DNA from: Ectocarpus siliculosus
Lineage: Eukaryota > Sar > Phaeophyceae > Ectocarpales > Ectocarpaceae
DNA: 43,135 nt
Assembly (NCBI GenBank): GCA_000310025.1
Contig: FN649727.1
Location: 7,481,213-7,524,347, forward strand
Direction of reading: 5' to 3'
The position numbers and the translations under genes were made by a program. The notes under the pieces were generated by a model that saw only the letters and a program-made list of their open reading frames with translations, ran no database searches and was not told where the DNA came from. This document shows positions 32,481-43,135 of this stretch, piece after piece; position 1 is the first letter of the stretch; every line of letters begins with the position of its first letter.

Positions 32481-34885
32481 TGGCGGGGTATGTACCCCAC
32501 CAGGTGGGCAGAGGTTGGGGCGGCATCTGACAAATTCAAATTTCCCCCACCAGCCATAGCTGCAGCAACTACTTGCATGCTGCCTGCACTACCCCTGGTT
32601 GGCTTGCGCTAGGCCCACAAGTACGGCTGACGTGTACGGTATGCCTCCATGGTCGATGCTGTCAATCATTGTGCGACGTGTGTCGGCCTTTATCATAGAA
32701 GAAGCGCGTGACTGAACATGTATGTTGCGCAGGAAAAATGTAAAATTGGGGACTCTATTTTCTACGAAGTACAATAGATAAAACTACTGAGGGTACTCTA
32801 TTTTCTAGTGAAACAACGGTCGACCATTCTTCTATCTGTAATATATCAACATGATTTCATCACTGCTTATTTTGTGTTCCGTCCATCTCGGCGACCGCTA
32901 CCAATTCCGTCCTGTGCCCTCTCGCTCTTCGCGAACGACTTCTTCGCGTCTTCATTGCGTCTCCATACACCTTCCCTTCTTGCCACTCTCAACGAGTCGT
33001 CTTCCATCTTCTTATTCTTAACTTCCTCCCAAACCCTCACCGTCATCCATCTCATTATGGCTGCCCGCCCCGTTGGGGGGCGGGGGGCCAATCTTTGACC
33101 CTAGTATGAAGATATGTAGAGGTTCCTGTGTGAGCGTTGGCCTGTAGTGTAACCGCTGGAAGTCCTCCCTACGGCTTTGGCTACAAAGAACGTCCATGCA
33201 ATGATTCCCAGTCCAGAGCACGACAGCTTTCAGTGTTTGTCAAGACAAGAACGACATCACCAGCGACAACAACAGGGTGGTGCCTACGTGTAGCACAGGG
33301 AAGGTCAGAAACCATCCTGTGAGAGCCGCCCTGTGTTGCTTTCCGTAATCATGGCCCTTTGCCCGCTGTGATGCACCCGTATACAACAGCATTGCTGAGG
33401 ACAAGCGCCATGATGGTTGCTCATGGAGCGGATTTCACCAACCGACCGTATGTATCATCGTCTAAGCGCGGATGCAAGAGGCCGCTTGGAGTGTCATCGC
33501 CGGAGGGTAGAGAAAACGGACCACGAGATAGCGGACCATTGGCCGTGTGGGAAGCACTGGCAGTCAAGCTCATCGGCCATCCGCTGTTGCCAGGGTCAAA
33601 GACACCAGGTGAGGCTTGCGCGTGAATCACAGACGGAAAAGAGATTGGCGAATAACATGTACAGCTCCACACCTGTTCTTCTTGAGGAGGTACTGTTGTA
33701 CCGCTATTTTTTGCTTCGTCATTGACCTCTAGTGTCAGACACCACTTTGAATTCGACAGTGGTACATACCCGATGGCTCGCCCGTTTGAATATCAAGACG
33801 GCGGTACACCGGTGCTGCAACTACACACAGCAGCGACACCGGCGCCGGTGCTGTAGGTACTCTCCGGCTGGGTGTTGGTGATTGTTGTTACGGTGGGTAT
33901 GGTTATTGGCATGACTCCGGTATGGCCCTTGAAACACGTAGTCATGAGACACCGCCTATATGGGTACGACTGCGTCCGTTGCACCTAATGGTGCCTTCAG
34001 CTGATTGGTCAAAGCAAGGCCTTCTCCACTCTCTTGAAGACCACGCAAAGCTTAACACTCGGAGGGGCTAACTCCTCTCTCGGCAGGTCGGATAGGCTAC
34101 TGTCCTTGCCGTTGCCTATTCAGCGCTAAGGAGTGTGAGTGCGTATTCTGGGTTCTTTCTATCACAGCCAACCACGTTCAGAGTCCGTACCGCCACGTGT
34201 TCCGAAGCACCGAACGTTGGGACCCACGACTTACCCAGCGGAGAACAAGTCGATCACCCTCAAGCTCCGATTCGTGCTGAACCTAGCGATGTTTTCGAAA
34301 AACAAGCTAGTCGGATACAGACACAAGTTAGAATGATAGAATGGATAGGAATCCGATGCCAAGTCATTGGTTTTGTACCCCATTAACCGTGTCGATACAT
34401 CTCGAACGTCAACAAACGTACAACACCGGAGGCGTATGCTCCAAACCTGGCGTTGTAAGTCGATGGTATGCTGCTGGGGAAACGGGGGTGTTGAAGGCTA
34501 TTGGTGTCCCAGAGGTGCCACCTTCAAAGCGAGTTATTACCGCACCCGTGTGCGCTAGCCTGAATGCAACTCAAAACGAACCTGTACATGCCCGACGTCA
34601 GCGTGTTTACCCGCGGGTTACGGCCACACCCTCTGTAGTATCCTTTTGGTATGGAAGGTCGCGACAGCACTAGGAGACTTGCAGCTCGCTTCGAACGATT
34701 GGCTCGTGGCAACACTGGCTCGGGCAGGACGATGACGCGGCGCGTATCACTCACGCGGAGGTTGGACAGAGTCCCAACATCCTTCATGGGTGGCGCGAAA
34801 TGTGTACGTCTTCAGAAGACGGATGATGGGTCGTACCGCGTGTGTGCTCTGTCGTTGAACTGCTGTATGTAGTAGTAGCGGTCGA
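32481..34885. other. Unit 2 private sequence, no gene recognised
   Basis: Several open frames (33359-33625, 34341-34673 and 34651-34872, all plus) have acceptable composition but no motif, and no consistent splice phases between them. The frame at 34651 (MEGRDSTRRLAARFERLARG) is basic and short. Confidence 0.35.
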
Positions 34886-35050
34886 GCTACATATCCACGT
34901 GGGTTTGGCAGGCGAGTCGAGGTGAAGCGAGGCGAGAGTCGAGGTCAGCAGTGGTCGCTTCAAGCACGTCCAACACCTGTAATAGCGAAAGTACGCACCT
35001 CGGCGTTGGCTTTCATTTACCGTGTTTTGGGGATCGAACGGCTCGTAGCA

Positions 35051-35056
35051 TGTGTG
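35051..35056. other. Empty target site of the retrotransposon
   Basis: GTAGCATGTGTGCATGTTGG in unit 2 is continuous, whereas in unit 1 the flanks AGAATGTGTG and TGTGCATGTGTTGG are 4.6 kb apart. Only TGTG is shared by both junctions. Confidence 0.8.
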
Positions 35057-37030
35057 CATGTTGGTTGCCTTTTTCCGAGTCGACAAGAACTTTCACCTTG
35101 GTGTACCCTCCCTTCCTGTCGACGTCATCCAAGAGCGGGATCGAGCTGTACCTGTAGCTTCGGAGGGGTCGAGACTGCAGCAGTGCAAGGCTAATATGGT
35201 GGCTGGTTTCGGCCCCTCGAGAATTGCTTGGGGTGTTTGTAACAGAAGTGCCGAGATGGAGTTGTCGGGTCGGGTGTGTCCGCCTCTTTGGGTGTATCGG
35301 CTGCGGCCGAGCCATCCCATACACCGTGAGGAGGGGGCAAGACGAGTCTGTTGTTTGTTGTGCTTGAATGCGCGGATGCAAAACTGGGTGTTTGAAAGGG
35401 TGCGTTTTGGCGGAACCTTGTTGGAGGGTCGTCGAGGTATGGGTTCGCGAGAGAGCTCCTGATCGATGCCGTCTGTTTCCCTTTTGGTGAAGACGTGGGA
35501 AGTGTTCCAGTTCATGCCTAGTTCAAATTGCTTCACAGCGGTTCACGGCTGACGCGCAAACAACGACGGGCTATTGGGTTTGTGACAACCAAGGACCGAG
35601 TATTCAGATGGTGTTCAGATGGAAACTAAGAACCTAGTGGGTTTCGAACGATTGTGTCAATCTTTCAGACAGCTCTTAGTTTGCCGTTTAGGACGTGTCC
35701 CAACCGAGCTCACAGAGAGTGCCGTTGGATTGGTGCATGATATGCCGGGGAATCATGTTCATGTCGTCAATGGAGGAGGCAGTACATTGCGTTTCTGCCG
35801 ACGATAACGACGAATACATGTACAACATCCTTTGTCAGAGATTACTGCCAATTCGTGCGAGATCACACGGGAGACCCTTCGGAAACAATTTTCCCTTTAC
35901 AAGGGCGAGGATCGTTGTGGTTTCTCTTGCAGTTTTGTCGATCGACCACACACATGCGCGTCCACCATGCCACCCCAGTCCAGAGGAACAGGAACATTTC
36001 CCATGCTACCTACAGAATACCCGGGTTTCAACGACGGCCTTGCAAGGGCGGCCATGAAAACTCCAGCTATGAATCTCCCTTCCGCATTCAACCGACCACA
36101 CAACGGCGAAACACAACCACTCCTGGCCATGCGATGTGTTTCTCGCGCTGTAGTACTTTTTGAGAGTCTGTATCGTTTGCGATACCGGCACGGGGCAACG
36201 GGACCATGGTAGTTTTCCGGTCTCGTTGGCGATCAAGATCAAGACCATGGCCTGCAGACGGTCAAGCTGAGAGCGCAGCTAGGGTTGGAAACGTAGACAC
36301 ACGCGACCTTTCAATGTTTCGTTAGCCGTATGCTTTTGTTTTGTTGTTCAGATCCGGCAAAAGAGCGCTGCACTTGTTCCGTCTGGCTACTTGATCGTTC
36401 TCCATTTGGCTGGATTGTGAATGTAAGGAACCTAGACACCAGGTACAGGAAAACACACTTGCTACAGGTCTCGTCTTACAGGTACAATATGTCACACATA
36501 CTGGCCCTTCCCGCTGCTACCGGCCGTATCATCGAGAGGGCCCTTCCTTGTAAACTCTTTGCTGTGGTAGTACGTGTACTTTGTACTGCTATTCACCAGG
36601 ACCACGCACACCACTCGCCCCCACGCCTGAGTACTATTTACCCCCCTATGTACCTCCCTTCCGCCGTGAACCCGAAAGGTTGCGGTAAATCAGCCAATAA
36701 AGAACCCCCGCACGCTTCCAAACAACTTCTGCGGTCCCAGCAGTTTCGAGAAAGGAAAAGTGAGGCAGACACGTCGACGAACTATATTCCTTCCAATACA
36801 CGTCCAACTGCAAACGGGGTTCATGTAACAACGCTTAAAAGTCCCACGAAGATGAAGACCACGAGGCGGCCGCAGCTTCGCGGGTCTCCCGGGCGAGCCT
36901 CATCCGGGAGCTCCCGCATCGGGGGTCGTTCCTGCCCCCCTCCACCTCCGTAGCCTCCGGCCGTACAGTGGACGAGGCATCCTCCTCCTTACCGCCGCCA
37001 TCACTGCTCCACCTGGCGTCCCGCTCGCGC

Positions 37031-37400
37031 CTGCGGGCCTCCTCCTCCTCCTCCTCCTGCACCATGTCTAGCCATCGCACCCTGACGGAGACGGCGGTGG
37101 CACGGTGGGGCTTAACCAGCAAGCCGACGAACCCCTCCTCAGTAGGATCGAGCGGGGCATGCCTTCCATGTCTGTCCATTTCGCAGCGCGCGGAGTGGGC
37201 AAAGGGGACTGTCCCCATCGTCCTCTTCGCGCACTGCGAAGTGGACCGACATCGAAGGCGTCCCCCGGCTCGATCCTCCTCAACAGGGGTATCGACGGCT
37301 CGATGGTCAGGCCACACCATGCCACTGCCGTCAGCGTGCGGTGGCTCGACATCGAGCAGGAGGAGGAGGAAGAGGAGGAGGATGCCCGCAGGCGCGAGCG
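37031..37400. repeat. GC-rich foldback in unit 2
   Basis: Homologue of 23570-23930. The left arm has a longer copy of the section around GACGGCGGTGGCACGG, which improves pairing with CCATGCCACTGCCGTC of the right arm. In unit 1 that section is deleted by about 13 bp. Confidence 0.8.
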
Positions 37401-37639
37401 GGGTGTCGGAAAAGCTAGAACTCGGTGCGCTCTGACCCGCCCCGTGTTTGCCTCGCCCGTACCGAACAAGAGATACCCTGGTTCTGGGTTTGGTCCGCCA
37501 CACGCGAGGGAGAAAGCAGAATGACAGTGGTGAGTTGCGTGTGAGAGGAGGTGAAGCTCATGGGCATAATGCTTGGAGAACACACTGATATGGACTATAT
37601 GGACTAGGTTGATGATTCTTGGTTGTGATGTTGGGTCGT

Positions 37640-39270
37640 GCAGCAGTTTAGGACGGCGTACACGTAGCGTACAACACCCGAACTTGTCGAGCGAAATTCG
37701 TTAGGCCTACCAAACACATCAAGCAGTGTACACATCAGACTTTCCTAAGGTTCCAATCGAAACCCTTGCCGCCGTTTGATCCCCTGGGTGCGAGGGTCTT
37801 GTTGTGTTGTCCAATGTGCCTCAGCGATGACTACGTTGTCTTGGCCAAATTTAGTTGAAACGCCAACCGTCGGAGCACGTACGCACAACCGCTAGTGTAC
37901 CCTATAGCCCCCCGCCCACTCAAGTTTGAGCAAACACCAAACCTCACCGTTTCTTCGCCCACGTACATGTACCGTCGAACACAACTGCCCCGGTGAAGAG
38001 GACGGCGGCACTTGCGCATGATGATCGCGACACTTGCGCAAGTGCCGCTGTCCTCATCACCGGGGCGGTTCTGCTCGACGGTGCTTGGAAGTGGGCACAG
38101 AGACGGTGAGGTATTATTGTGTTTGCTCCATCCAACTTGAGTGGGCGGGGGAGTAGCATACACTAGCGGTTGTGCGTGCGTGCTCCGAGGGTTGGCGTTT
38201 CACTTTGATCAGGCCAGACAACGTAGTCATCGCTGAGGCACATTGGACAATAGCAGAGCCCTCGCACCTAGGGGATACAACGACGGCAAAGCTTTCGATT
38301 GAAACCTTAGGAAAAGCCTGATGTGTACACTGCTTCCTGTGTTCGGTAGAACTCTGCAGGGGGTAGACTAGCCCCGTTTCCTGCAGGACGAAATCGATGT
38401 TCACCAGCACAAGCCCACATGACACTTCGCACCACGTTTCAACATTGACCCACAGGTGGAGACATGCGAGGTGCAATCGTGCCAAAAAGCAAAGAGCATC
38501 GAAGGCCCTTTTCGCTACGCGGGCCGTGCAAACACCTGTGCGCCATTCTCCACGAGCGACTGCGGGTGAGTTGAGGGTAATAAATAATTTTACGCGACAA
38601 GTTCAGATTTTCGTCGACAAGTTCGGCCATTTTTCGCGACGTCTACGCCGTCCCAAACTGTTGCTCTGCAGCAGATATATGCATGCATTTTATGTAGTAG
38701 AAAAATCTGTACTATCAAACTCACCCGCAGTCCCGAAGGGGTCACCGGCCTTTGCCCACCCCGCGTACGTACCTCGATGACACCCGCATGCCTCGATGAG
38801 ACATGCCTTGCGGCACGATCACAATCGGTGCTGCTCGACAGTCTCCACCTATGGGTCAATGTTGAAAAGTGGTGCGCCATGAAAGAGTCACGTGGGCTTG
38901 TGCTTGTGGTGGATGTCGATTTCGTAGGTCCTGCAAGAAACGGGACTAACAGCCCTTCTGGAGGGCTACCAAACAAGCAGTGTACACATTAGGCTTTTCC
39001 CAATGTTTCATTCGAAATCCTTGCCGTCGTTTAATTCCCTAGGTGCGAGGGCCTTGCTGTTGGTCCAATGTGCCTTAGCGATGACTACATTGTCTTGACC
39101 AGATCAAAGTGAAACGCCAACCCTCGGAGCACGCACGCACCCGCTATTGTACCCTACTCCCCCGCCCACTCAAGTTGGAGCAAACACAAAACCCACCGTC
39201 TCTGTGCCACTTCAAGGCACCGTCAACTAGAACCGCCCCGGTAATGAGGACGGTGGCACTTGCGCCAGCG
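37640..39270. repeat. Array of three alternating modules, unit 2
   Basis: Plus (37640-38030, with an internal deletion just after CGAACTTGTCGAGCGAAATTC), minus (38031-38690) and plus (38695-39270). The CACTTGCGCAAGTG palindrome is at 38031-38044. It corresponds to the first two modules and the last plus module of unit 1, so two modules have been gained or lost. Confidence 0.85.
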
Positions 39271-40552
39271 CAACTGTCGGGGACTGAGGAATGACGGGCC
39301 CAGAATGAAAGCAGCAGTTGCACCGGACGAGGAAAGCGTCGTTCATGACATACAGATTGGACAGGAAATGCGAATGAATGTTGATGGCGTTTGCGAAATG
39401 GACATCTAGAGAAGACGTACTCCATCTCCATCTTTGCTCTGACGGTCGGTTTCGTTTTGGAACACCTTCAGCTGTTGGCCCGAAGTATTTCCCACACATA
39501 GCAACAACACACACATGACTTGAGTTAGCATTGGGTATTACGTGGTCAAATATTTTGAGACGGCGGTTCTTTGAGACGGACATCATTTTTTTTTCCTCGA
39601 CCTACTGTATCCATTGGCCAGGGTGCCAGGGTATTCGGATTGCTGAAGAACCTTCCCGTGACTAAGGCAGTGACAACTCCTGGCGAGTTGACCGAACGGG
39701 AGAAAGATCTATGAGTACATAGGGCTATCAAACTAGAGGAGGGGTAAAAAGACATAAGGGTGTTGTTTAGCGCAGATGCAGTTGCGTCAGGAAACATGCG
39801 ACACGTTCGTATACGCATACGTACGCATGCAAGCTACGTATGAGATATGAGATGGGATGGAGAGAAAAAATAGGGACAGTGACGAGGGTGGGAAGATTCA
39901 AGCCCACATCAAATTAAGGCAGGCGCAGAGCAGGATCAGAACAAGCAAGCTGCGATGAGAGAGAGGCAATGAAAGCTACTACTGGGAGAACGAAAGGAGT
40001 GGGCGAGGAAGTCGAGACCGGGAGAGACAGAGAGAGATACACAAGGAAGGGGATAGGTACAAATATATAAACAAGACATAGAAAATATGGAATATATATG
40101 TATTGCAAGCGCTGGGTGTCGTTGTCTATGTTCGCCGGTCTCTTGTCTAACCACGAAACTTACACGTGATATATGCGGAGACCCACTATCCTCATTCTAA
40201 TGGAGAGCTATTGCAGGACATGTGGGTTTCTCTGATTCGGGCACAGAACTCAAACGGGTGTCCCAGATACTGACCAGTAATCGAGTCGAAATGAGAACAT
40301 CACGCCAAAGGATTTTTGCCCTGGAGCAAGCCGATATGTCATGGACTACTGTGTAGGTCGACCACTAGTCTAAGTAGTATCTTTCCTAGGCTACATCTAC
40401 TGAGGCCAGTACCGACAGCAATTTGCACCACTTGATGGCACGGTGGGCACACATTTTCACTTCGTATATCTCGCGCTCTGACACTCACAGGTAGTCGCAG
40501 CATCGTTCGGTGCCAAGCAGCACAACGGGATAGCTTGGGAATCCAGACCAAC
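39271..40552. other. Unit 2 spacer, no gene
   Basis: Homologue of 27291-28564, including the purine-rich tract (about 39950-40045). No supported coding region. Confidence 0.5.
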
Positions 40553-40975
40553 TCGACTGTAGACTATTCCTCTTGTAGCGCTGTACCGTTGTATCATCAC
40601 CCCTAGCAGTGTCGACAGAGTACAAACTGGGTATGCACACATAGGTGGCTCCCGTGCTCACACACCGGTTGTACGGGGCCGTTTGGTTGCGCTCCCCTCC
40701 CCATGGGTCTTGGACTAAATCCTGTACTCCCATTCCAAATATCCCATCCTCAACTACACAGAGAACATGGAACATTTGGAACGGGAGTACAGGATTTAGT
40801 CCAAGACGCATGGGGAGGGGAGCGCAACCAGACGACTCCGTACAACCGGTGTGTGAGCACGGGAGCCACGTATGTATGTATGGATACCCAGTTCCCAGTT
40901 TGTATTCTGTCGACGCTGCCAGGAGTGGTTGTACAAGTGTAGTGCTGCAGGAATAGTCTACAGTCGACTGTAGTC
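40553..40975. repeat. ~400-bp hairpin in unit 2
   Basis: Homologue of 28565-28980, and better paired: GGCTCCCGTGCTCACACACC pairs perfectly with GGTGTGTGAGCACGGGAGCC. Where unit 1 has GGGCTAAATCC with GGATTTAGCCC, this copy has GGACTAAATCC with GGATTTAGTCC, so both arms changed together. Confidence 0.88.
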
Positions 40976-41153
40976 GCTGAGTGTCGGTTGGAAGTGGGAG
41001 AGGTGGGCGTGTGCGTAGACCATCGAGAATATGCTTTCGCGCGGCCAAATTTTGTTCTTTTAGTTTCGAGCCCCCTGCCCCTGGGGTCGCTTTCACACAT
41101 ACATCTCTCCGATGGATTCACTCCTGTTTCGGATCGATTAACTCGTGGATTAA

Positions 41154-41475
41154 TATATTTGGTCCAAAGCACACAGCAGCTGACTGACGCAAAAGTATAT
41201 GTTGCTCGAATAATCCAGCGAATGTCACAGAAAACCGAAGTGAGAAAAACGAATCTTTGCTATTTTTATCCTGGACCTTGCTGGACTCTTTATCTCTGGA
41301 TGGAGATGGATTCGTTGTGAGTTATATATTGAGAACAGAGAGAAAATACACATCTGTAAATATCATTCGCATGTGTTGTTTCGTGACTAGCACAACGTGG
41401 ATGCCTTGCATGCGCATAAGGAGTATTTACGAGAATGAATGACGTTATGGCGTTCCGAGACGCAACGCCTCTTTA
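41154..41475 (+). repeat. Start of unit 3, truncated
   Basis: TATTTGGTCCAAAGCACACA and the following CCAGCGAATGTCACAGAAAA match 29164 onward. About 290 bp of the unit 2 sequence (29380-29670) is missing, and similarity ends after GAGACGCAACGCCTCTTT. Confidence 0.8.
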
Positions 41476-41732
41476 TTTATATTTTTATTCATCAACATGA
41501 CCCAACGAATCAATCTCTCTCGAAGAAACGATGAGTGGATATTTTGTCGTTGACCCAGTAGAGAAGAAGTAGGTTACCCATACAGATTTGTTTGTACTTA
41601 CCACCAGCTGGCATCACTCATATAAATCATCAGTGTATAGACTTAAACTGAGGTGGAAAGAGTGTGGTATAGGTGATGATTCGCGGTAGAAGGAAGGTAG
41701 GAAGGGGTAAGGGCCGTTTTAGTCATGGATGG

Positions 41733-41940
41733 CTGTTTTTTTTCAAATTTCCAAATAATTCCAAGAATTTGCAAGTCATCGAAAACTTCGGAAAAATTTC
41801 CAAAAGTTTGGAAGTGACCAGAGCCCCAAAACCTTGGAATGGTAGCTCCCAAATTTTGGCAAGTTTTCGAAGATATTGCCATCGAACTCGCCGCGCAAAG
41901 TTTCCAAATTTGGAACATTCCAAACTTTTGGAAAAAACCA
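41733..41940. mobile_element. AT-rich foldback (MITE-like)
   Basis: A ~208-bp block rich in TTCCAAA and its complement TTTGGAA. It begins GTTTTTTTCAAATTTCCAAA and ends in the complement of GTTTTTTCCAAAAGTTTGG. Pairing is imperfect and in register slips. No coding region. Confidence 0.55.
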
Positions 41941-41969
41941 CGAACTACTGAGTATATCCGAAAAGGCAA

Positions 41970-42125
41970 GGGTGAATCCGTCGAAGACGTGTGAAAGCGA
42001 CCCCGGGGGCCGGGGCTCGAGCGTAAAAGAAAACAAATTACAACCAACTTTTGTTTTCTTTAGCGTTCGCTGGACTGTTCGAGTGGAAAAAACGTCACCT
42101 GCTGCTGCGTGTTTCGGACCAAATA
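41970..42125 (-). repeat. 156-bp internally deleted unit, inverted
   Basis: Read on the minus strand, it starts TATTTGGTCCGAAACACGCA (unit start), passes CAGTCCAGCGAACG, and goes straight to CTCGAGCCCC..GGGGTCGCTTTCACACG and GGATTCACCC (unit end). The two blocks are about 12 kb apart in the full units. This copy therefore keeps just the two ends of the unit. Confidence 0.75.
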
Positions 42126-42952
42126 GTAGTGTTGGATATCGTATCGATTTTTTCGATATATCGTATCGAATTATCGTATCGATATCGGTTATCGAAAAAA
42201 GTTGGTTCTTTCGATATTTCGATAGTCTACAGTAGTAGTTCGATATCGATCCGATAATTCGATAAATTCTCCACGGAACCCCCACGGCAGCACATCGCAC
42301 AGCACACAGCAGCGCACAGCTGTAGCTACAGCAGTGCACAGCTCGACAGACACATGATTGCACACGTAGCACACAGCACACTTCGAAGCGGCAGGGTGCA
42401 ATTCTGCGGGTTGGGTGCATTAGCGCCTTGTCCGGGGAGGCGGCTGCGGCTGCTGCAGGCGCTGCTGATGTGCAAGTGGTGGATGTGGTCGACATCAACA
42501 CCTGCAGGCCAAAGCCCCCAGCGAGAGGACGATCCTTTCTCTGGAGGGAGCGTCTGTTTCTTGTAGAACCAAAGGATCGGGCCGTGTGTAGCGTTTGCCA
42601 TCAACTGGTTACCGTCACGGCAGGCAACACCTCGAACCTGGAAGCCCACTACAAGTCGCGACGGGTGTCTTCTCCAGACGAGCACCTAGAGAAGCTCGAG
42701 GAGGCCAAGTCCAAGGAGAAGGACAAGGACAAGGCCAAGAGCAAGAGAGAGTCGGACTCTGGTCAGCAGACCCTCGATGGCAGAATCCAGTGAGTGCTCA
42801 CGTGGTCACCCCGTTTTGGCATGTGATGGATGGTGTAGGTCGTGTAGTCGCAATTCAAAAATTCAAAGCGCGAGTGTATTCACTCGTAATTCATGTGATT
42901 CTTGGCGGGAAAAACAGGATACATAGAGACAACAACAGAACAATTTTATTGG
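42126..42952 (+). mobile_element. 5' end of a hAT-type transposon (candidate)
   Basis: The BED zinc-finger exon downstream points to a hAT element. TAGTGTTGGATATCG at about 42126 fits the loose hAT terminal pattern (YARNG) and begins exactly where the deleted unit stops. It is followed by about 140 bp with many TATCGAT/ATCGATA palindromes, as in subterminal transposase-binding regions. The 3' end is not in the window, so the boundary is inference. Confidence 0.5.
42428..42790 (+). CDS. BED-type zinc-finger exon of a hAT transposase (partial)
   Basis: The open frame contains RERLFLVEPKDRAVCSVC, then GNTSNLEAHYKSRR and later SPDEHLEKL. This is the BED finger layout (aromatic start, C-x2-C, N-T-S-N-L-x2-H, then His), used for DNA binding by hAT transposases. 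A Lys/Glu-rich helix and SDSGQQTLDGRIQ follow, the kind of linker that precedes the hAT catalytic domain. The exon ends at a perfect GTGAGT donor after 42790. The catalytic DDE domain would lie beyond the contig end. No ATG is found at the frame start, which is open further upstream; the usable start is unknown. It could instead be a domesticated ZBED gene. Confidence 0.65.
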
Positions 42953-43135
42953 GGAGGGGGGGGGGGGGGGGGGGGGGGGGGTACCCCAAATCCGGGCTGC
43001 CCAAATCCTTTTAACAATGGCCCCCCACCCCCAAAAAACCGGGGAGGAAAACCCCCGGGTTTCCCCGGAACAGGGTTTCCAAATCCCAAACGCGAAAACC
43101 CCTGGGGGATTTTGGGAATCCCATGAAGGGGGGAC
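42953..43135. other. Unreliable contig end (poly-G and noise)
   Basis: A run of about 28 G is followed by ~150 bases in which nearly every base occurs in short runs (CCCC, AAAA, GGGG, TTT). This is typical of low-quality read ends. It should not be annotated. Confidence 0.8.

Larger units (their letters stand above)
29660..34885. other. Segment of unit 2 absent from unit 1
   Basis: Holds a MITE, a CACTA-like element and a dispersed direct repeat. Some short plus-strand frames are protein-like and cysteine-containing: CCSFPYSNGDYYPACLGVG at about 30050, and GWDTSCDGEPYYNAMPTAAR followed by a Cys/His-rich stretch at about 31080-31210. They could be exons of one secreted protein gene, but I cannot join them with splice phases. 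No family is recognised. Confidence 0.4.
29164..41153 (+). repeat. Giant tandem repeat, unit 2
   Basis: Second unit in the same direction, A-block to A-block. It has the empty site of the retrotransposon (about 35051), three rather than five inverted modules, and about 5.2 kb (29660-34885) without a counterpart in unit 1. A short part of that block (TATGAGAATGGCGTTGCGGC at about 29680) also occurs in unit 3 near 41432, so unit 1 has lost sequence here rather than unit 2 only gaining it. Confidence 0.85.

Noticed and set aside
36835-37503. Open frame of 222 codons, also present in parts in unit 1
   Set aside because: It runs through the GC-rich foldback. The poly-Glu, poly-Ser and poly-Leu stretches are readings of GAG/CTC runs, and both strands are open.

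Overview
The window is nuclear DNA from an intron-rich eukaryote. I infer an alga, most likely a stramenopile such as a brown alga. The grounds are three genes split by introns of roughly 130 bp to 0.9 kb with GTGAGC-type donors, long non-coding flanks, a tyrosine-recombinase (DIRS/Ngaro-type) retrotransposon, and a high load of foldback repeats. The taxonomic call is inference only. Both ends (1-80 and about 42953-43135) look like low-quality contig ends, so this is probably a whole contig.

Left part (1-16 kb): genes in long non-coding sequence. Three spliced genes can be modelled with matching exon phases: a small basic coiled-coil protein of unknown function (minus, 2587-1696); a four-helix Tim17/22/23 (PRAT)-family membrane protein that best fits mitochondrial complex I subunit NDUFA11/B14.7 (plus, 5165-6829); and RNase H2 subunit B (minus, 11544-8770, N-terminal exon not found) ending in a PCNA-interaction motif. 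A ~170-bp repeat sits in introns of both the NDUFA11-like and RNASEH2B genes, always in the sense direction of its host gene. Between the genes lie a 0.75-kb foldback element, a tRNA-derived SINE and several weak coding-like fragments.

Right part (16-42 kb): a tandem array of very large repeat units. Two units (A-block to A-block 16216 to 29164, and 29164 to 41154) and the start of a third run in the same direction; a 156-bp internally deleted unit lies inverted at 41970-42125. Unit 1 carries a 4.6-kb DIRS/Ngaro-like retrotransposon (16950-21555), and unit 2 preserves the matching empty site near 35051. Its recombinase is cut by a stop six codons before the catalytic tyrosine, and its RNase H motif is scrambled by two compensating frameshifts. 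Unit 2 has about 5.2 kb (29660-34885) absent from unit 1, including a CACTA-like non-autonomous transposon and a palindromic MITE.

Within the units lie (a) an array of ~0.6-kb modules alternating in orientation (five in unit 1, three in unit 2), (b) a GC-rich foldback, and (c) a ~400-bp hairpin whose arms change together between the two copies. No complete host gene was recognised inside the units. The right edge holds the 5' end of a hAT-type transposon with a BED zinc-finger exon, abutting the deleted unit.
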